From assembly GCF_003851545.1 (NCBI RefSeq), contig NZ_BHVX01000013.1:84110-148109 (forward strand): a stretch of DNA of 64,000 nt. The letters are read 5' to 3'. This stretch comes from Ralstonia sp. SET104 (GTDB taxonomy: Bacteria; Pseudomonadota; Gammaproteobacteria; Burkholderiales; Burkholderiaceae). Shown piece after piece: positions 17,422-27,244 of the stretch. The notes under the pieces were generated by a model. The model ran no database searches. It was given only the letters and a program-made list of their open reading frames with translations, and had not been told where the DNA came from. The first letter of the stretch is position 1. The number at the start of each line of letters is the position of its first letter. The translations under genes were made by a program, and so were the position numbers.

Positions 17422-19436
17422 CTTGGCTCCTCGGTTGCCGGCAGCGCCAGCGTTGGGTTTGCCAGGGCTGCGTCAGGCGTGCTGCGCGGTGTAGCGGCAC
17501 GGCGGCGCAGCCGGTAGCGGCGATCGCACACGGCCAGCAGGCCGCCGATCACCATCAGCACACAGCCGCCCCAGATCCAACTGACGAAGGGCTTGATGTA
17601 GATGCGCATGGCCCAGCTGTCTTGCCCGATGGATTCGCCCAGCGCGACATAGAGATCCCGCGAGATGCCGCTGTCGATGGCGACTTCGGTCGTCGGCGTT
17701 TCCTGACTGTGGTACAGGCGCCGCTCGGGCAGCAGTGTGGCCACGGGTTTGCCGTTGCGGCTGACCTCGACGTGGCCGCGCAAGACGTCGTAATTGGGGC
17801 CTTGCGCCGGCGCAACACTGGTGAGACGGAACGTGTAGCCGCCCACCTCCGCCGTGCCGCCCACGCGCACCGGCAGTTCGCGCAGCGTCTCCTGGCTCAG
17901 CACCAGCGTGACCCCGGCGATGAACACGCCGACCCCCGCATGCGCCACCAGCATGCCGAAGTAGCTGGGCGGCAACTGACGCAGTGTCGTCAATCGATTG
18001 CCGGGCTGGCGCAGCTTTTCCGCCAGGCTGGCCAGCGCGCTTGCGAGGCACCATGTGGCCAGCATCAGCCCAAGACCTGCAAGCGCAGACGCCCGATACA
18101 CCAGTGCCAACCCGAGCCCGATGACAACACTGGCCACCGCCGCCCAGCGCAGCCGCACCGCCATCGACGGCAGTGCACCGTGACGCCAGCGCGCCAGTGG
18201 TGCCGCACCCATCAACAGCACCGCAGGCGACATCAGCGGTACAAAGACTTGTTCAAAGTACGCCGGGCCCACAGAGATCTTGCCCAGCCGCAACACGTCC
18301 AGCACCAGCGGATACAGCGTGCCGAGCAACACCGTGGCTGCCGCCACCGCCAGCAACACGTTGTTGGCGAGCAGGAACGATTCACGCGCGAACAGCGAGA
18401 ACGCCGCGCCTTCTGATGCACTGCTGGATAACCGCTTTGCGCGCCACGCAAACAGGCCCAGCGCGCCGCCAGTGACCACCCCCAGCAGCGCGAGGATGAA
18501 GAGACCGCGCTTCGGGTCTACCGCAAACGCATGCACAGAAGTCAGCACGCCCGAGCGGACGAGGAAGGTGCCCAGCAGGCTCAGCGAGAACGTGAAAATG
18601 GCCAGCAGCGCCGTCCACGCGCGGAACACGCCGCGCTTTTCCGTTACGGCCAGCGAGTGGATCAGCGCGGTGCCAGCGAGCCAAGGCATGAACGACGCGT
18701 TTTCGACCGGGTCCCAGAACCACCATCCGCCCCAACCCAGTTCGTAATACGCCCATGCGCTGCCAAGCATGATGCCGGTGGTCAGGCACGCCCAGGCGGC
18801 GGTCGTCCATGGCCGTGACCAGCGGGCCCAGGTGGCATCGAGCCGACCGGAGAGCAGGGCAGCCATCGCAAACGAAAACGCCACCGCAAAACCCACGTAA
18901 CCCATGTAGAGCATGGGCGGATGCGACACCATGCCGGGGTCTTGCAGCAGCGGATTGAGATCGCGCCCTTCCATGGCCGGCGGCAACAATCGCAGGAACG
19001 GATTCGACGCCAACAGCAAGAACAGCAGCAGCCCCGTGCTGATCATGCCCATCACACCCAGAACGCGCGCCACGACGGGCGGCGGCAGTTGCCGGCTGAA
19101 CACCGACACCGCGAGCGACCACAGCGCCAGCATCGTCGTCCACAACAGCATCGAGCCCTCGTGCCCGCCCCACACAGCCGCCACGCGATAGGGCAGCGGC
19201 AGCGCACTGTTCGAGTTGGCGGCCACGTACAGCACGCTGAAGTCGTTGCTGACGAAGGCCCACGTCAGCGCGCCATACGCCAGCAGCACCAGCGCGCACT
19301 GCATGCGGGCGGCCGGCCGTGCGACGGCCATCCAACGTTCGTTGTTGCGGGCCGCACCAACCAGCGGCAACACAGATTGCACGCTGGCCGTCAGCAGCGC
19401 CAGAATCAGTGCGAAGTGGCCGAGCTCGGCAATCAT
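17418..19436 (-). CDS. ccmF: Cytochrome c haem lyase subunit CcmF
   Basis: Large polytopic inner-membrane protein (672 residues, about 14-15 hydrophobic segments) that takes haem from CcmE and ligates it to apocytochrome c together with CcmH and CcmI. It carries the tryptophan-rich WWD motif [19 protein letters not shown] on a periplasmic loop, the preceding [11 protein letters not shown] segment and a C-terminal periplasmic domain ([33 protein letters not shown] split by the membrane ends). Start and stop overlap neighbours ccmE and ccmG by 4 bp each. Confidence 0.97.
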   Translation of the reverse strand: MIAELGHFALILALLTASVQSVLPLVGAARNNERWMAVARPAARMQCALVLLAYGALTWAFVSNDFSVLYVAANSNSALPLPYRVAAVWGGHEGSMLLWTTMLALWSLAVSVFSRQLPPPVVARVLGVMGMISTGLLLFLLLASNPFLRLLPPAMEGRDLNPLLQDPGMVSHPPMLYMGYVGFAVAFSFAMAALLSGRLDATWARWSRPWTTAAWACLTTGIMLGSAWAYYELGWGGWWFWDPVENASFMPWLAGTALIHSLAVTEKRGVFRAWTALLAIFTFSLSLLGTFLVRSGVLTSVHAFAVDPKRGLFILALLGVVTGGALGLFAWRAKRLSSSASEGAAFSLFARESFLLANNVLLAVAAATVLLGTLYPLVLDVLRLGKISVGPAYFEQVFVPLMSPAVLLMGAAPLARWRHGALPSMAVRLRWAAVASVVIGLGLALVYRASALAGLGLMLATWCLASALASLAEKLRQPGNRLTTLRQLPPSYFGMLVAHAGVGVFIAGVTLVLSQETLRELPVRVGGTAEVGGYTFRLTSVAPAQGPNYDVLRGHVEVSRNGKPVATLLPERRLYHSQETPTTEVAIDSGISRDLYVALGESIGQDSWAMRIYIKPFVSWIWGGCVLMVIGGLLAVCDRRYRLRRRAATPRSTPDAALANPTLALPATEEPR

Positions 19437-19903
19437 TGCGACGCGCTCCGGGCAGATCCCTTCGCCATCTGCTCATTGACTTGCGCCGCGCGGCGCACGG
19501 CATCGGCGGCTTCGGGCGGCATATAGTTCTCATCGTGCTTGGCGAGCACTTCGTTGGCGACGAAGACACCGTCTTCGCCGAGCCGGCCGCGTGCCACCAC
19601 GCCCTTGCCCTCGCGGAAGAGGTCCGGCAGCAGGCCGTGGTAGACGACCGGCACACCACGCGCCGTGTCGGTAACGATAAAGCGGATGGTCATGCCATCA
19701 CGCTCGCGCTGGATGGAGCCGCGCTCGACCAGCCCGCCCAGGCGGAAGACCTGGGCCACGGGCGCTTCCTTGGCGGCGATCTGGCTGGGGCTGAAGAAAA
19801 ACACCAGGTTGGAGCGGAACGCATTGAGTGTGAGCGCGGTGGCCGCGCCTGCGCACACCAGCGCGGCGATCAGGATGCCCAGGCGGCGTTGTCTGCGCGT
19901 CAT
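19433..19903 (-). CDS. ccmE: Cytochrome c-type biogenesis haem chaperone CcmE
   Basis: Periplasmic haem shuttle of 156 residues with one N-terminal membrane anchor and a beta-barrel (OB-like) domain. The covalent haem-binding histidine is His123 in [11 protein letters not shown], with Tyr127 as the usual axial ligand (HxxxY). It overlaps ccmD upstream and ccmF downstream by 4 bp each. Its work is loading by CcmABCD and delivery to CcmF. Confidence 0.97.
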   Translation of the reverse strand: MTRRQRRLGILIAALVCAGAATALTLNAFRSNLVFFFSPSQIAAKEAPVAQVFRLGGLVERGSIQRERDGMTIRFIVTDTARGVPVVYHGLLPDLFREGKGVVARGRLGEDGVFVANEVLAKHDENYMPPEAADAVRRAAQVNEQMAKGSARSASQ

Positions 19904-20046
19904 AGGGCGTTACTGTCGGCGTGATTCACGCGGTTGGCCGCGCGCCAGCGGCGCGCCAGCAGCAGCACTTCGGCTGCGATGCAGATGGCCGCCATGGCAA
20001 ATGCGCCCGCAATGTAATCGACGTGATTGACGGTGAACTGGCTCAT
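19900..20046 (-). CDS. ccmD: Haem exporter accessory protein CcmD
   Basis: A 48-residue single-span membrane protein ([25 protein letters not shown]) that helps release haem-loaded CcmE from CcmABC. It is recognised by size, the N-terminal YIAGAFA-type sequence, the basic cytoplasmic tail and its place between ccmC and ccmE. Its ATG overlaps the ccmC stop as ATGA. Confidence 0.9.
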   Translation of the reverse strand: MSQFTVNHVDYIAGAFAMAAICIAAEVLLLARRWRAANRVNHADSNAL

Positions 20047-20831
20047 GCTGGTGTGCTCAGGTTGTGGTCTGCGTCGGCGTGTTCGCGCATGATGCAGCGC
20101 ACGCGGATCAACGCGACGCAGATGCTGTACATCCAGCACGCGAGCGTCATCAGCAGCATTCCGAGCAGCATCGTCATTGCCATTGACGGTGCCGCCGTCA
20201 GGCTGATGGATGCGCCTTGGTGAAGCGTGTTCCACCACTGCACCGAAAAATAGATCACGGGAATGTTGACCACGCCCACCACGGCCAACACGGCACAGGC
20301 GCGTTCGGCGCGGCGCGGGTCTTCAATGGCGCTTTCCAGCGCAATGAAGCCGAGGTACAGAAACAGCAGCAGCAACTCGGATGTCAGTCGCGCATCCCAC
20401 ACCCACCACGTGCCCCACGTCGGCTTGCCCCACAGCGCGCCCGTCCACAGCGCAATGGCGGTGAACAGCGCGCCGGTGGGCGCCAGCGCAGAAGCCATCA
20501 TTGACGACAGGCGCGTGCGGAGCACGAGCGCCAACGTGCAGTAGCCCGCCATCACCAGGTAGATGAACATCGACATCCATGCGGCCGGCACGTGCAGGAA
20601 GATGATCCGGTAGACCTCGCCCTGTTGCGCGTCGGTGGGCGCCAACACAAAGCCGACATAAAGACCCGCGATGAGAAACAGGAGCGCCGCCGCACCAAAC
20701 CACGGCACCAGTTTGCGCGCGAGCGGATCAAATCGCACCGGTGATGCATACGCCAGCCAGTTCCAGCGTCGAACGGCGGGTTCTCGCGCAGCGGCCATGG
20801 GGTTGGTGTGGAGTCCGGAGCGATTTGTCAT
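20043..20831 (-). CDS. ccmC: Haem handling protein CcmC
   Basis: Polytopic membrane protein (262 residues, six membrane segments) that stabilises haem and attaches it to CcmE. The WWD motif WGTWWVWDARLTSELLLL and the flanking histidines (FLHVPAAW; NTLHQG) are present. The ATG at 20831 starts 5 bp after the ccmB stop and gives a protein of normal length; the open frame further upstream is antisense within ccmB. Confidence 0.95.
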   Translation of the reverse strand: MTNRSGLHTNPMAAAREPAVRRWNWLAYASPVRFDPLARKLVPWFGAAALLFLIAGLYVGFVLAPTDAQQGEVYRIIFLHVPAAWMSMFIYLVMAGYCTLALVLRTRLSSMMASALAPTGALFTAIALWTGALWGKPTWGTWWVWDARLTSELLLLFLYLGFIALESAIEDPRRAERACAVLAVVGVVNIPVIYFSVQWWNTLHQGASISLTAAPSMAMTMLLGMLLMTLACWMYSICVALIRVRCIMREHADADHNLSTPA

Positions 20832-20835
20832 CGGG

Positions 20836-21504
20836 TCATTCCACGGCAATGCGCAGCCCGGCAGCGGCGGCCAGCGGGCAAACGAACAATGACAACGCCA
20901 GGCACGCGCCCAGCAGCGAGAAGTGCGGCATGACATTGAGCCCCGCATCGGCAGCCGAACCTGCGCCCGCGCCAAACACAAGCACCGGCACACACAGCGG
21001 CAGGACGAGGATGCACAACAGCGCCGCCCCGTTGCGCACACCCAGCGTGAGCGCTGCACCCACCGCGCCGATCAGCGCAATGGCCGGCGTGCCGATCAGC
21101 AACGTGGCCGTCAGCAGCAGCGTTGTATGCAGCGGCAGGCTGTACTGCTGCGCGAGGATGGGCGTCAGAAGCAACAGCGGCAGCCCGCTTGCGAGCCAAT
21201 GCGCAGCAATCTTGGTCAGCACAATCAACGCAAGCGGATGCGGCGATAGCAGCAGTTGGTCGAGGGTGCCATCCGCGTGTTCCTGCGCAAACAGCCGCGA
21301 CAGAGACAGCATTGACGCAAGCAGCGCCGCGACCCAGAGGATGCCCGGCGCGAGCATGCGCAACTGCTGCGGGTCGGGCCCGATCGCCAGCGGGAACAAG
21401 CTCGCCGCAATCACGTAGAACACTACGCCGCTGACCAGGTTGCCCCGTCGCCGCCATGAGAGCGCCAGATCGTGCCGCAAGACGGCTATCAGCATCGGCT
21501 TCAT
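20836..21504 (-). CDS. ccmB: Haem exporter permease CcmB
   Basis: Membrane subunit of the CcmABCD complex, 222 residues with six hydrophobic segments. Characteristic parts are the N-terminal RHDLALSWRRRGNLVSGVVFYVI and SRLFAQEHADGTLDQLLLSPHPL (contact with the CcmA ATPase). It overlaps ccmA by 4 bp and is followed by ccmC after 4 bp. Confidence 0.95.
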   Translation of the reverse strand: MKPMLIAVLRHDLALSWRRRGNLVSGVVFYVIAASLFPLAIGPDPQQLRMLAPGILWVAALLASMLSLSRLFAQEHADGTLDQLLLSPHPLALIVLTKIAAHWLASGLPLLLLTPILAQQYSLPLHTTLLLTATLLIGTPAIALIGAVGAALTLGVRNGAALLCILVLPLCVPVLVFGAGAGSAADAGLNVMPHFSLLGACLALSLFVCPLAAAAGLRIAVE

Positions 21505-22142
21505 GCTGTGCCCCCCTTAAGCCGCAGTACGCGGTCGGCGCCTTCGGGGCGTGCCAGCACTTGGTGCGTGGTCATGATCGCCATGCCGCCGGCGCGCAAA
21601 TGTGCATCCAGTTGTGCGGTGAAGAGGCCGGCTGCGTGGTCATCGAGCGAGGCAATCGGCTCGTCCAGTAGCCACAGCTCGCGCCGCGCAATGAGCAGCC
21701 GGGCCAGCGCCACGCGCCGCCGCTGCCCTTGCGACAGCTTGCGCACGGGCGTGGCGGCGAGCTTGCCGAGTTCAAGCGCTTCCAGTGCGGGGCGGATGCC
21801 AGCGGGCTCGGAGTCGGAGTCGGCGTCGCGCTGGCCGGCCAGTTGCATGGCCAAACGCAGGCTCTCTGCAACGGTGAGGTCGGGATCGATGCCGTTGGTG
21901 TGTCCTACGTAGCAGAGGGCGCCAAGAAAGGTCGGGTCGCCGCTGCGTACCCGCGCGCCATGCCAAGTGAGCGAGCCGCTGGCCGGTGCCAGCAAGCCGC
22001 AGAGCACGCGCAGCAGCGTGGTCTTTCCGCTGCCGTTGGCACCCGTCACCTGTACCAGCTCGCCCGCCGATACCGAGAGATCCAGCTCGCGGAAGATCCG
22101 GCGGCCGGCGCGCGAAAACGTCAATTGGCTGGCAACAAGCAC
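21501..22142 (-). CDS. ccmA: Haem exporter ATP-binding protein CcmA
   Basis: ABC-type ATPase of 213 residues that powers release of holo-CcmE. It shows Walker A TGANGSGKTTLLRVLCGLL, signature LSQGQRRRVALARL, Walker B LWLLDEPIASLD and the switch histidine in MTTHQ. It is first of the ccm genes, 51 bp after napC with no terminator between, so nap and ccm are probably one transcription unit. Confidence 0.96.
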   Translation of the reverse strand: MLVASQLTFSRAGRRIFRELDLSVSAGELVQVTGANGSGKTTLLRVLCGLLAPASGSLTWHGARVRSGDPTFLGALCYVGHTNGIDPDLTVAESLRLAMQLAGQRDADSDSEPAGIRPALEALELGKLAATPVRKLSQGQRRRVALARLLIARRELWLLDEPIASLDDHAAGLFTAQLDAHLRAGGMAIMTTHQVLARPEGADRVLRLKGGTA

Positions 22143-22193
22143 GGCAAGGACCTGCGTAAAACGGAGTACGGCGCCGACAGCACGTTCACGTGC

Positions 22194-22781
22194 TTACTCG
22201 GTCTTCATCTTCGACATATCGGGCAGATGGTGCGCAATGCCCTTGTGGCAGTCGATACAGGTCTTCTCTTTGCTGCCCAAATACTGGGCGTGCATGGCAG
22301 ACGCGCGTGGGCTCTGCCGCGTGAAGTCCATCGATTCGTAGTTGTGGCAGTTGCGGCATTCCAATGAATCGTTGGCCTTCAGGCGATCCCATTCGTGCTG
22401 GGCCAGTTCGAGCCGGTGGGCCTCGAATTTCTCACGCGTGTCGATGGTGCCAAAAATCTTGCCCCAGACTTCCTTCGAGGCCTGCATCTTGCGCGCGATC
22501 TTGTTCGTCCAGGCGTGCGGAACGTGGCAGTTGGAGCAGATTGCGCGGACACCGCTGCGGTTGGTGTAGTGGATCGTGCTTTGCAGTTCTTGATACACGT
22601 TGTCGCGCATTTCGTGGCAACCCGTGCAGAACGCTTCGGTGTTGGTTACTTCCATCGCGGTGTTAAACGCGCCCCAGAACACCACGCCCGCAACAAAGCC
22701 GCCCAACGTCAGAAAGCCCAGGCTGAAATACGCGCTGGGCCGGTTGATCGTTTTCCAGTAACGCTTGATCAGGTCGAACAT
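22194..22781 (-). CDS. napC: Membrane tetrahaem cytochrome c NapC
   Basis: Quinol-oxidising electron donor to the NapAB nitrate reductase. The 195-residue protein has one N-terminal membrane anchor and four haem-binding CxxCH motifs (Cys52-His56, Cys82-His86, Cys142-His146, Cys175-His179), the NapC/NirT pattern. It is the last nap gene, placed immediately before ccmA, whose products attach its haems. Confidence 0.97.
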   Translation of the reverse strand: MFDLIKRYWKTINRPSAYFSLGFLTLGGFVAGVVFWGAFNTAMEVTNTEAFCTGCHEMRDNVYQELQSTIHYTNRSGVRAICSNCHVPHAWTNKIARKMQASKEVWGKIFGTIDTREKFEAHRLELAQHEWDRLKANDSLECRNCHNYESMDFTRQSPRASAMHAQYLGSKEKTCIDCHKGIAHHLPDMSKMKTE

Positions 22782-22793
22782 GGCTGCACCGCC

Positions 22794-23297
22794 TCAGTTC
22801 TTGTCAACGCTCTTGCCATCAGGCTTGCGTTTGAGCAGTTGATCGACATCGACGAACGTATTGGTGATGAGTGGCTTGGCGTCGGCCTGCGGCACGTGGC
22901 ATTGGGTGCAGAAGAAGCGGCGCGGCGAAACGTCGGCCAGTTGGTGGCCATCGCGGTCAACGTAGTGCGTCGGGCTGATCGCGATCGCACGCATTTCCTC
23001 GGCCTTCGTGCGCGCGTGGCAGGACAGACAACCGTTGTGATCCTTGTTGATCTGATACATGTAGGTGCCATCGATCTTGTGCGGAATCGTCGGTGGCTGT
23101 CCGGTGTAGTTGCGCTCGCGCCGAACGTCCTTGTTCTCGGTCGGATACAGGATCGGTGGCGTCGATTCGGCGGCGATCGGCGTCGGGCCGCGCATGGCGT
23201 CGACTACGCCTTGGGCCTGCGCGGGCAAGTTGGCAAGGGTCGCCAGCAGTAGCGCGCAGATGGCGGCTGGCAGTCCCAAGAATCGGCTGAGCTTCAT
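22794..23297 (-). CDS. napB: Periplasmic nitrate reductase dihaem subunit NapB
   Basis: Small electron-transfer subunit bound to NapA in the periplasm. The 167-residue protein has a Sec signal peptide (cleavage near LPAQAQG) and two CxxCH motifs (Cys90-His94 and Cys130-His134), with conserved HKIDGTYMYQINKDHNGCLSC split around the first haem site. It sits between napA and napC with short gaps. Confidence 0.97.
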   Translation of the reverse strand: MKLSRFLGLPAAICALLLATLANLPAQAQGVVDAMRGPTPIAAESTPPILYPTENKDVRRERNYTGQPPTIPHKIDGTYMYQINKDHNGCLSCHARTKAEEMRAIAISPTHYVDRDGHQLADVSPRRFFCTQCHVPQADAKPLITNTFVDVDQLLKRKPDGKSVDKN

Positions 23298-23337
23298 GAC
23301 GTTTTCCTGTTGCGCGTGTGTCGTCTGCCTGCGCTCA

Positions 23338-25854
23338 TCAGACCTTTACGATCTTGACGGCGCATTTCTTGAAATCCGTCTGCAGCGAGATCGGGCAGGT
23401 GGCGTCCAATGTGACCTTGTTGATGAGCTGGCTGGCATCGAACCAGGGCACGAACACCAGTCCCTTCGGCGGCTGGTTGCGGCCGCGCGTTTCAATGCGG
23501 GTGCGCATCTTCCCGCGTCGTGAGATCACCTCGACCTCAACACCGCGCCGCAGCCCCAGGTTCTTCGCGTCTTCCGGGTGCATGAAGCAAACCGCATTTG
23601 GAAATGCGCGATACAGCTCGGGCACACGGCGCGTCATTGAGCCTGAGTGCCAGTGTTCCAGCACGCGGCCGGTCGACAACCAGAACGGGTATTCCTTGTC
23701 CGGCACTTCCGGCGGCGCCTCATAGGGCAGGGCGAAGATCACCGCCTTGCCGTCAGGGTTGCCGTAGAACTGATATCCGGTTCCAGCCTTGACGTATGGG
23801 TCGCTGCCTTCTTTGTAGCGCCAGCGCGTTTCCTTGCCATTGACCACGGGCCAGCGCAGCCCGCGCGCCTTGTGATAGTCGTCAAACGGTGCGAGGTCGT
23901 GGCCGTGGCCGCGCCCGAAGCTTGCGTATTCTTCGAACAGGCCCTTCTGGATGTAGAAGCCGAACGCTTTGGCTTCTGCATTGTGGTATTCCGGGTCGAC
24001 GTCATTGAGTGGGAACTTGTCGACGTTGCCGTTGCGGTAGAGCACGTCGTAGAGCGTCTTGCCGCGCAGCTCCGGCTTCTTGGCGATGAGTTCTTCCGGC
24101 CAGACTTCTTCTACCTTGAAGCGCTTGGAAAATTCCACCAGTTGCCACAGGTCGGAGCGCGCCTCGCCCGGCGCATCAACAAGCTGATGCCAGAACTGCG
24201 TGCGGCGCTCGGCGTTGCCGTAGGCGCCTTCCTTCTCGACCCACATTGCGCTGGGCAGAATCAGGTCGGCGGCCAGCGCCGTGACGGTCGGGTACGCGTC
24301 TGAGACGACGATGAAGTTCTCCGGATTGCGATAGCCCGGGTAGCCTTCCTCGTTGATGTTGGCCCCGGCCTGCATGTTGTTGTTGACCTGCACCCAGTAG
24401 GCATTGAGCTTGCCGTCCTTGAGCATGCGGTTTTGCAGCACGGCGTGATAGCCCGGCTTCTCCGGGACCGTGCCGGCGGGCAGCTTCCAGATGTGCTCGG
24501 CTTCTTCACGGTGCTTCGGGTTGGTCACCACCATGTCGGCCGGTAAGCGGTGCGAGAACGTGCCCACTTCACGTGCGGTGCCGCAAGCCGAAGGCTGGCC
24601 CGTCAGCGAGAACGGGCTGTTGCCCGGCGTAGCGATCTTCCCGGTCAGCAGGTGCAGGTTGTAGACCATGTTGTTTGCCCAGGTGCCACGGGTGTGCTGG
24701 TTGAAACCCATGGTCCAGAGCGACACGACCTTGATCTTCGGATCGGCGTACAGCTCGGCCAGCTTTTGAAGCTGCTGCTTGAACTCCTTCTCTTTGCTCT
24801 TGTCCGGGTTCGCCAGCTTGGTGGTGTAGTCCAGATCGTACGTTGAGACGAATTTCGCGAACTCGTCGAACGAGATCGGCTTGGAGTCGCCCACCTTGTC
24901 GGCGTTCTTGGCGGCCTTCTGCAGCGGATTGTCCGGACGCAGACCGTAGCCGATATCGGTCACTCCCTTCTTGAAGACCGTGTGCTTGTTGACGAAGTCT
25001 GTGTTGACCTTCTTGTTGGTGATGATGTAGTTCGCGATGTAGTTGAGCATCGCGAGATCGGCCTGCGGCGTGAAGACGATCGGAATGTCGGCCAGATCGA
25101 ACGAACGGTGCGTGAACGTCGACAGCACCGCCACCTTCGTCTTGGGCGCAGAGAGGCGCCGGTCAGTCACTCGGGACCACAGGATGGGGTGCATCTCCGC
25201 CATGTTCGAGCCCCACAGCACGAATGCGTCGGTGGCTTCGAAGTCGTCATAGCAACCCATCGGCTCGTCCATGCCGAAGGTGCGCATGAACCCCGCCACA
25301 GCAGAGGCCATGCAATGGCGCGCGTTGGGGTCGAGGTTGTTGGAGCGAAAGCCGGCCTTCATCAGCTTGACGGCGGCGTAGCCCTCAAAAACGGTCCACT
25401 GACCCGAGCCGAACATGCCCACGGCGGTCGGGCCCTTTTCCTTGATGACGCGCTTGAACTGCACCGCCATCTCGTCGAACGCGCGGTCCCAGCTTACGGG
25501 CGTGAAATCGCCGTTCTTGTCGTACTTGCCGTTCTTCATGCGCAGCAGCGGCTGGGTCAGCCGGTCTTTGCCGTACATGATCTTCGAGAGGAAGTAGCCC
25601 TTGACGCAGTTCAGGCCGCGATTGACCTCGGCTTTCGGATCGCCCTGCGTGGCTACCACACGGTTATCCTTGACGGCCACCTCAACGCCGCAGCCCGTGC
25701 CGCAAAACCGGCAAGGCGCTTTCGACCACTTGAGCTGCGTCAGCTCTTTATCGGTGACGAGATTGGCGGCGCTGGCGGGAAGCGTGACCCCCGCCACCGA
25801 AGCCGTGGCGGCGGCGGCGGTCTGCTTAATGAACGCGCGGCGAGAGACTTTCAT
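23338..25854 (-). CDS. napA: Periplasmic nitrate reductase catalytic subunit NapA
   Basis: Mo-bis-MGD enzyme reducing nitrate to nitrite in the periplasm. From the ATG at 25854 the protein is 838 residues. It has a twin-arginine signal ([11 protein letters not shown]), the 4Fe-4S ligands Cys48, Cys51, Cys55 and Cys83, and the molybdenum ligand Cys181 in [10 protein letters not shown] prefer this ATG over the one at 25869 because GAGGAAA lies seven bases upstream of it. The start overlaps the end of napD, whose product checks the Tat signal. A tungstate/molybdate-type transporter pair lies 18 kb away. Confidence 0.97.
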   Translation of the reverse strand: MKVSRRAFIKQTAAAATASVAGVTLPASAANLVTDKELTQLKWSKAPCRFCGTGCGVEVAVKDNRVVATQGDPKAEVNRGLNCVKGYFLSKIMYGKDRLTQPLLRMKNGKYDKNGDFTPVSWDRAFDEMAVQFKRVIKEKGPTAVGMFGSGQWTVFEGYAAVKLMKAGFRSNNLDPNARHCMASAVAGFMRTFGMDEPMGCYDDFEATDAFVLWGSNMAEMHPILWSRVTDRRLSAPKTKVAVLSTFTHRSFDLADIPIVFTPQADLAMLNYIANYIITNKKVNTDFVNKHTVFKKGVTDIGYGLRPDNPLQKAAKNADKVGDSKPISFDEFAKFVSTYDLDYTTKLANPDKSKEKEFKQQLQKLAELYADPKIKVVSLWTMGFNQHTRGTWANNMVYNLHLLTGKIATPGNSPFSLTGQPSACGTAREVGTFSHRLPADMVVTNPKHREEAEHIWKLPAGTVPEKPGYHAVLQNRMLKDGKLNAYWVQVNNNMQAGANINEEGYPGYRNPENFIVVSDAYPTVTALAADLILPSAMWVEKEGAYGNAERRTQFWHQLVDAPGEARSDLWQLVEFSKRFKVEEVWPEELIAKKPELRGKTLYDVLYRNGNVDKFPLNDVDPEYHNAEAKAFGFYIQKGLFEEYASFGRGHGHDLAPFDDYHKARGLRWPVVNGKETRWRYKEGSDPYVKAGTGYQFYGNPDGKAVIFALPYEAPPEVPDKEYPFWLSTGRVLEHWHSGSMTRRVPELYRAFPNAVCFMHPEDAKNLGLRRGVEVEVISRRGKMRTRIETRGRNQPPKGLVFVPWFDASQLINKVTLDATCPISLQTDFKKCAVKIVKV

Positions 25855-26167
25855 CGTCCATTTCCTCATTCATGGCGTCTGCCATTTCGTTGTGCTGGTA
25901 GATCAGGGCGGTGTTGAGCACGCCATCGATCTGCTGAATGAATGTCAGGTGAGCTGCGATGGCGCGCGAACTGGGCGCCTCGAGCGTGACTACGAGCTTG
26001 CCGTTGTCGCTGGTTGCGTGAATTTCGCTGCCCGCGATGGCTTCGACGGCCTCGCTTACGGAGGCGATGTGGGTGGGCCGCGCTTGGACCATGACCCCGG
26101 CGATATGCCACTCGTCATCAAGCGGCGCCGGCCGAACGGGGATATCTATTTTTTTTGTGTTTCGCAT
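25826..26167 (-). CDS. napD: NapA signal-binding chaperone NapD
   Basis: Cytoplasmic chaperone that binds the Tat signal of NapA and delays export until the cofactor is in place. The 113-residue protein contains the ferredoxin-like NapD core ([25 protein letters not shown] split by the beta strands, then KLVVTLEA and [15 protein letters not shown]). It overlaps napA by 29 bp. A small hairpin lies between it and napE. Confidence 0.93.
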   Translation of the reverse strand: MRNTKKIDIPVRPAPLDDEWHIAGVMVQARPTHIASVSEAVEAIAGSEIHATSDNGKLVVTLEAPSSRAIAAHLTFIQQIDGVLNTALIYQHNEMADAMNEEMDDESLSPRVH

Positions 26168-26224
26168 GACCGCGCTTTAGCGATAAACGCCTAATTAATC
26201 AGTGCTGCGCAAACATACAGCTCG

Positions 26225-26249
26225 ACCGCCCTTAACTCCCCCGGGCGGT
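26225..26249 (-). promoter_or_regulatory. Hairpin between napE and napD
   Basis: A perfect 7-bp inverted repeat (ACCGCCC / GGGCGGT) with an 11-nt loop begins three bases after the napE stop. There is no T-run, so it is more likely an mRNA-stability or partial attenuation element than a terminator. Confidence 0.4.
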
Positions 26250-26252
26250 AAA

Positions 26253-26453
26253 TCAATGCGTTGGCGGACCGCTGAGTAGTTGGGTTGCCCAAACAATAAA
26301 GCCATATCCAGCAACGATAATGACGGAGAGAACCGGTACCATCACGGCTGTCAGAAACACGAAGCTTCGCAGCTCTTCGGATTTACGTTGCGCGTCAATG
26401 TTTTGGGGCTGTTCCACGATGACTCGATCAGTAATGAGCGGCGCAGTTGGCAT
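26253..26453 (-). CDS. napE: Periplasmic nitrate reductase accessory protein NapE
   Basis: A 66-residue single-span membrane protein (SFVFLTAVMVPVLSVIIVAGYGFIVWATQLL) with the NapE pattern KSEELRSFVFLTAV before the membrane segment. Its role in the Nap complex is not established. It opens the nap-ccm unit; the promoter should lie in the 125 bp between it and alkA, but I saw no convincing FNR or NarL/P site there. Confidence 0.88.
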   Translation of the reverse strand: MPTAPLITDRVIVEQPQNIDAQRKSEELRSFVFLTAVMVPVLSVIIVAGYGFIVWATQLLSGPPTH

Positions 26454-26578
26454 GCGAACGTTTTACAGTAAAGCGAAAGTTACGTCGGAATTCAAGGTCT
26501 CCGCATACTCTCAGCGTTGCATATGTCGCGCAAGCAATATGTAGTAGGAGGCATGATCTGGCGCAATGCTTGCCGGGT

Positions 26579-27229
26579 TCACGCGCATGAAAGATTGACA
26601 GGCACGCGCCATAAATACCAAGCCGCAACGGTTCGATATGGGCTCCACGCGAGCCCGATCTTCTCCATCTGTTTGCGCGTGGGCGTGGTGTCGAGCCGTT
26701 TCAGGCGACGGTAACCGTCGCGTACGCCGAAGTCGTCGGCGGGCAGGATGTCGGAGCGCTCCAGCGTGTAGATCAGCAACATCTCGACCGTCCACCGCCC
26801 CACCCCCCGCAGTGTCGTGAGCCGATCGATGAGCGCTTCGTCGGGCATGGCGAGCGCCTGTTTGCGCGTGGGCACGACGCCGTCAAGCGTGGCTTGTGCG
26901 ATGCCGCGAATCGTCGCTTGTTTGGTCGCGGAGAAACCACAGCTGCGCAGTGCTGCGTCGTCGGTATCGAGCACCTGCTGCGGCGCAGGAAATTCGGCAC
27001 CGGAGTACAACGCAAGGAAGCGGCCGAGGATGGCGTCACCGGCCTTGGCATGCAACTGCTGATATGCGATGGCGCGGATCAGTGCTTCGTAAGGTTCGCG
27101 CGCGGGCTTGGCGGCATGGCCGCATGGGCCAATAGCGGCGACGTGGCGCGCCCAGTCTTCGTCGAGCATGGTCAGGAAGGTTGCGGCTTGCTGGTAGGCG
27201 CGCTCGGATAGGTCTGCGGCGATGGTCAT
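26579..27229 (-). CDS. alkA: DNA-3-methyladenine glycosylase II (AlkA-like)
   Basis: Excises alkylated bases such as 3-methyladenine. The 216-residue protein is a helix-hairpin-helix GPD glycosylase without the N-terminal extra domain of E. coli AlkA, like the short Mag-type enzymes. The HhH motif is LRGVGRWTVEMLLIYTL (140-156) and the catalytic aspartate is in ILPADDFGVR (Asp165 or Asp166). It is last in the operon 2OG oxygenase-alkB-alkA, 15 bp after alkB, under a predicted Ada box. Confidence 0.93.
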   Translation of the reverse strand: MTIAADLSERAYQQAATFLTMLDEDWARHVAAIGPCGHAAKPAREPYEALIRAIAYQQLHAKAGDAILGRFLALYSGAEFPAPQQVLDTDDAALRSCGFSATKQATIRGIAQATLDGVVPTRKQALAMPDEALIDRLTTLRGVGRWTVEMLLIYTLERSDILPADDFGVRDGYRRLKRLDTTPTRKQMEKIGLAWSPYRTVAAWYLWRVPVNLSCA

Positions 27230-27244
27230 ACGGTGGTTTGCCGG

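Noticed and set aside
20043..21059. CcmC with a 76-residue N-terminal extension
   Set aside because: The extension is Cys/Arg-rich antisense-type sequence inside ccmB; ATG 20831 gives the normal six-helix CcmC.
26454..26578. FNR or NarL/P site upstream of napE
   Set aside because: No sequence close to TTGAT-N4-ATCAA or paired NarL heptamers was found in the gap between alkA and napE.
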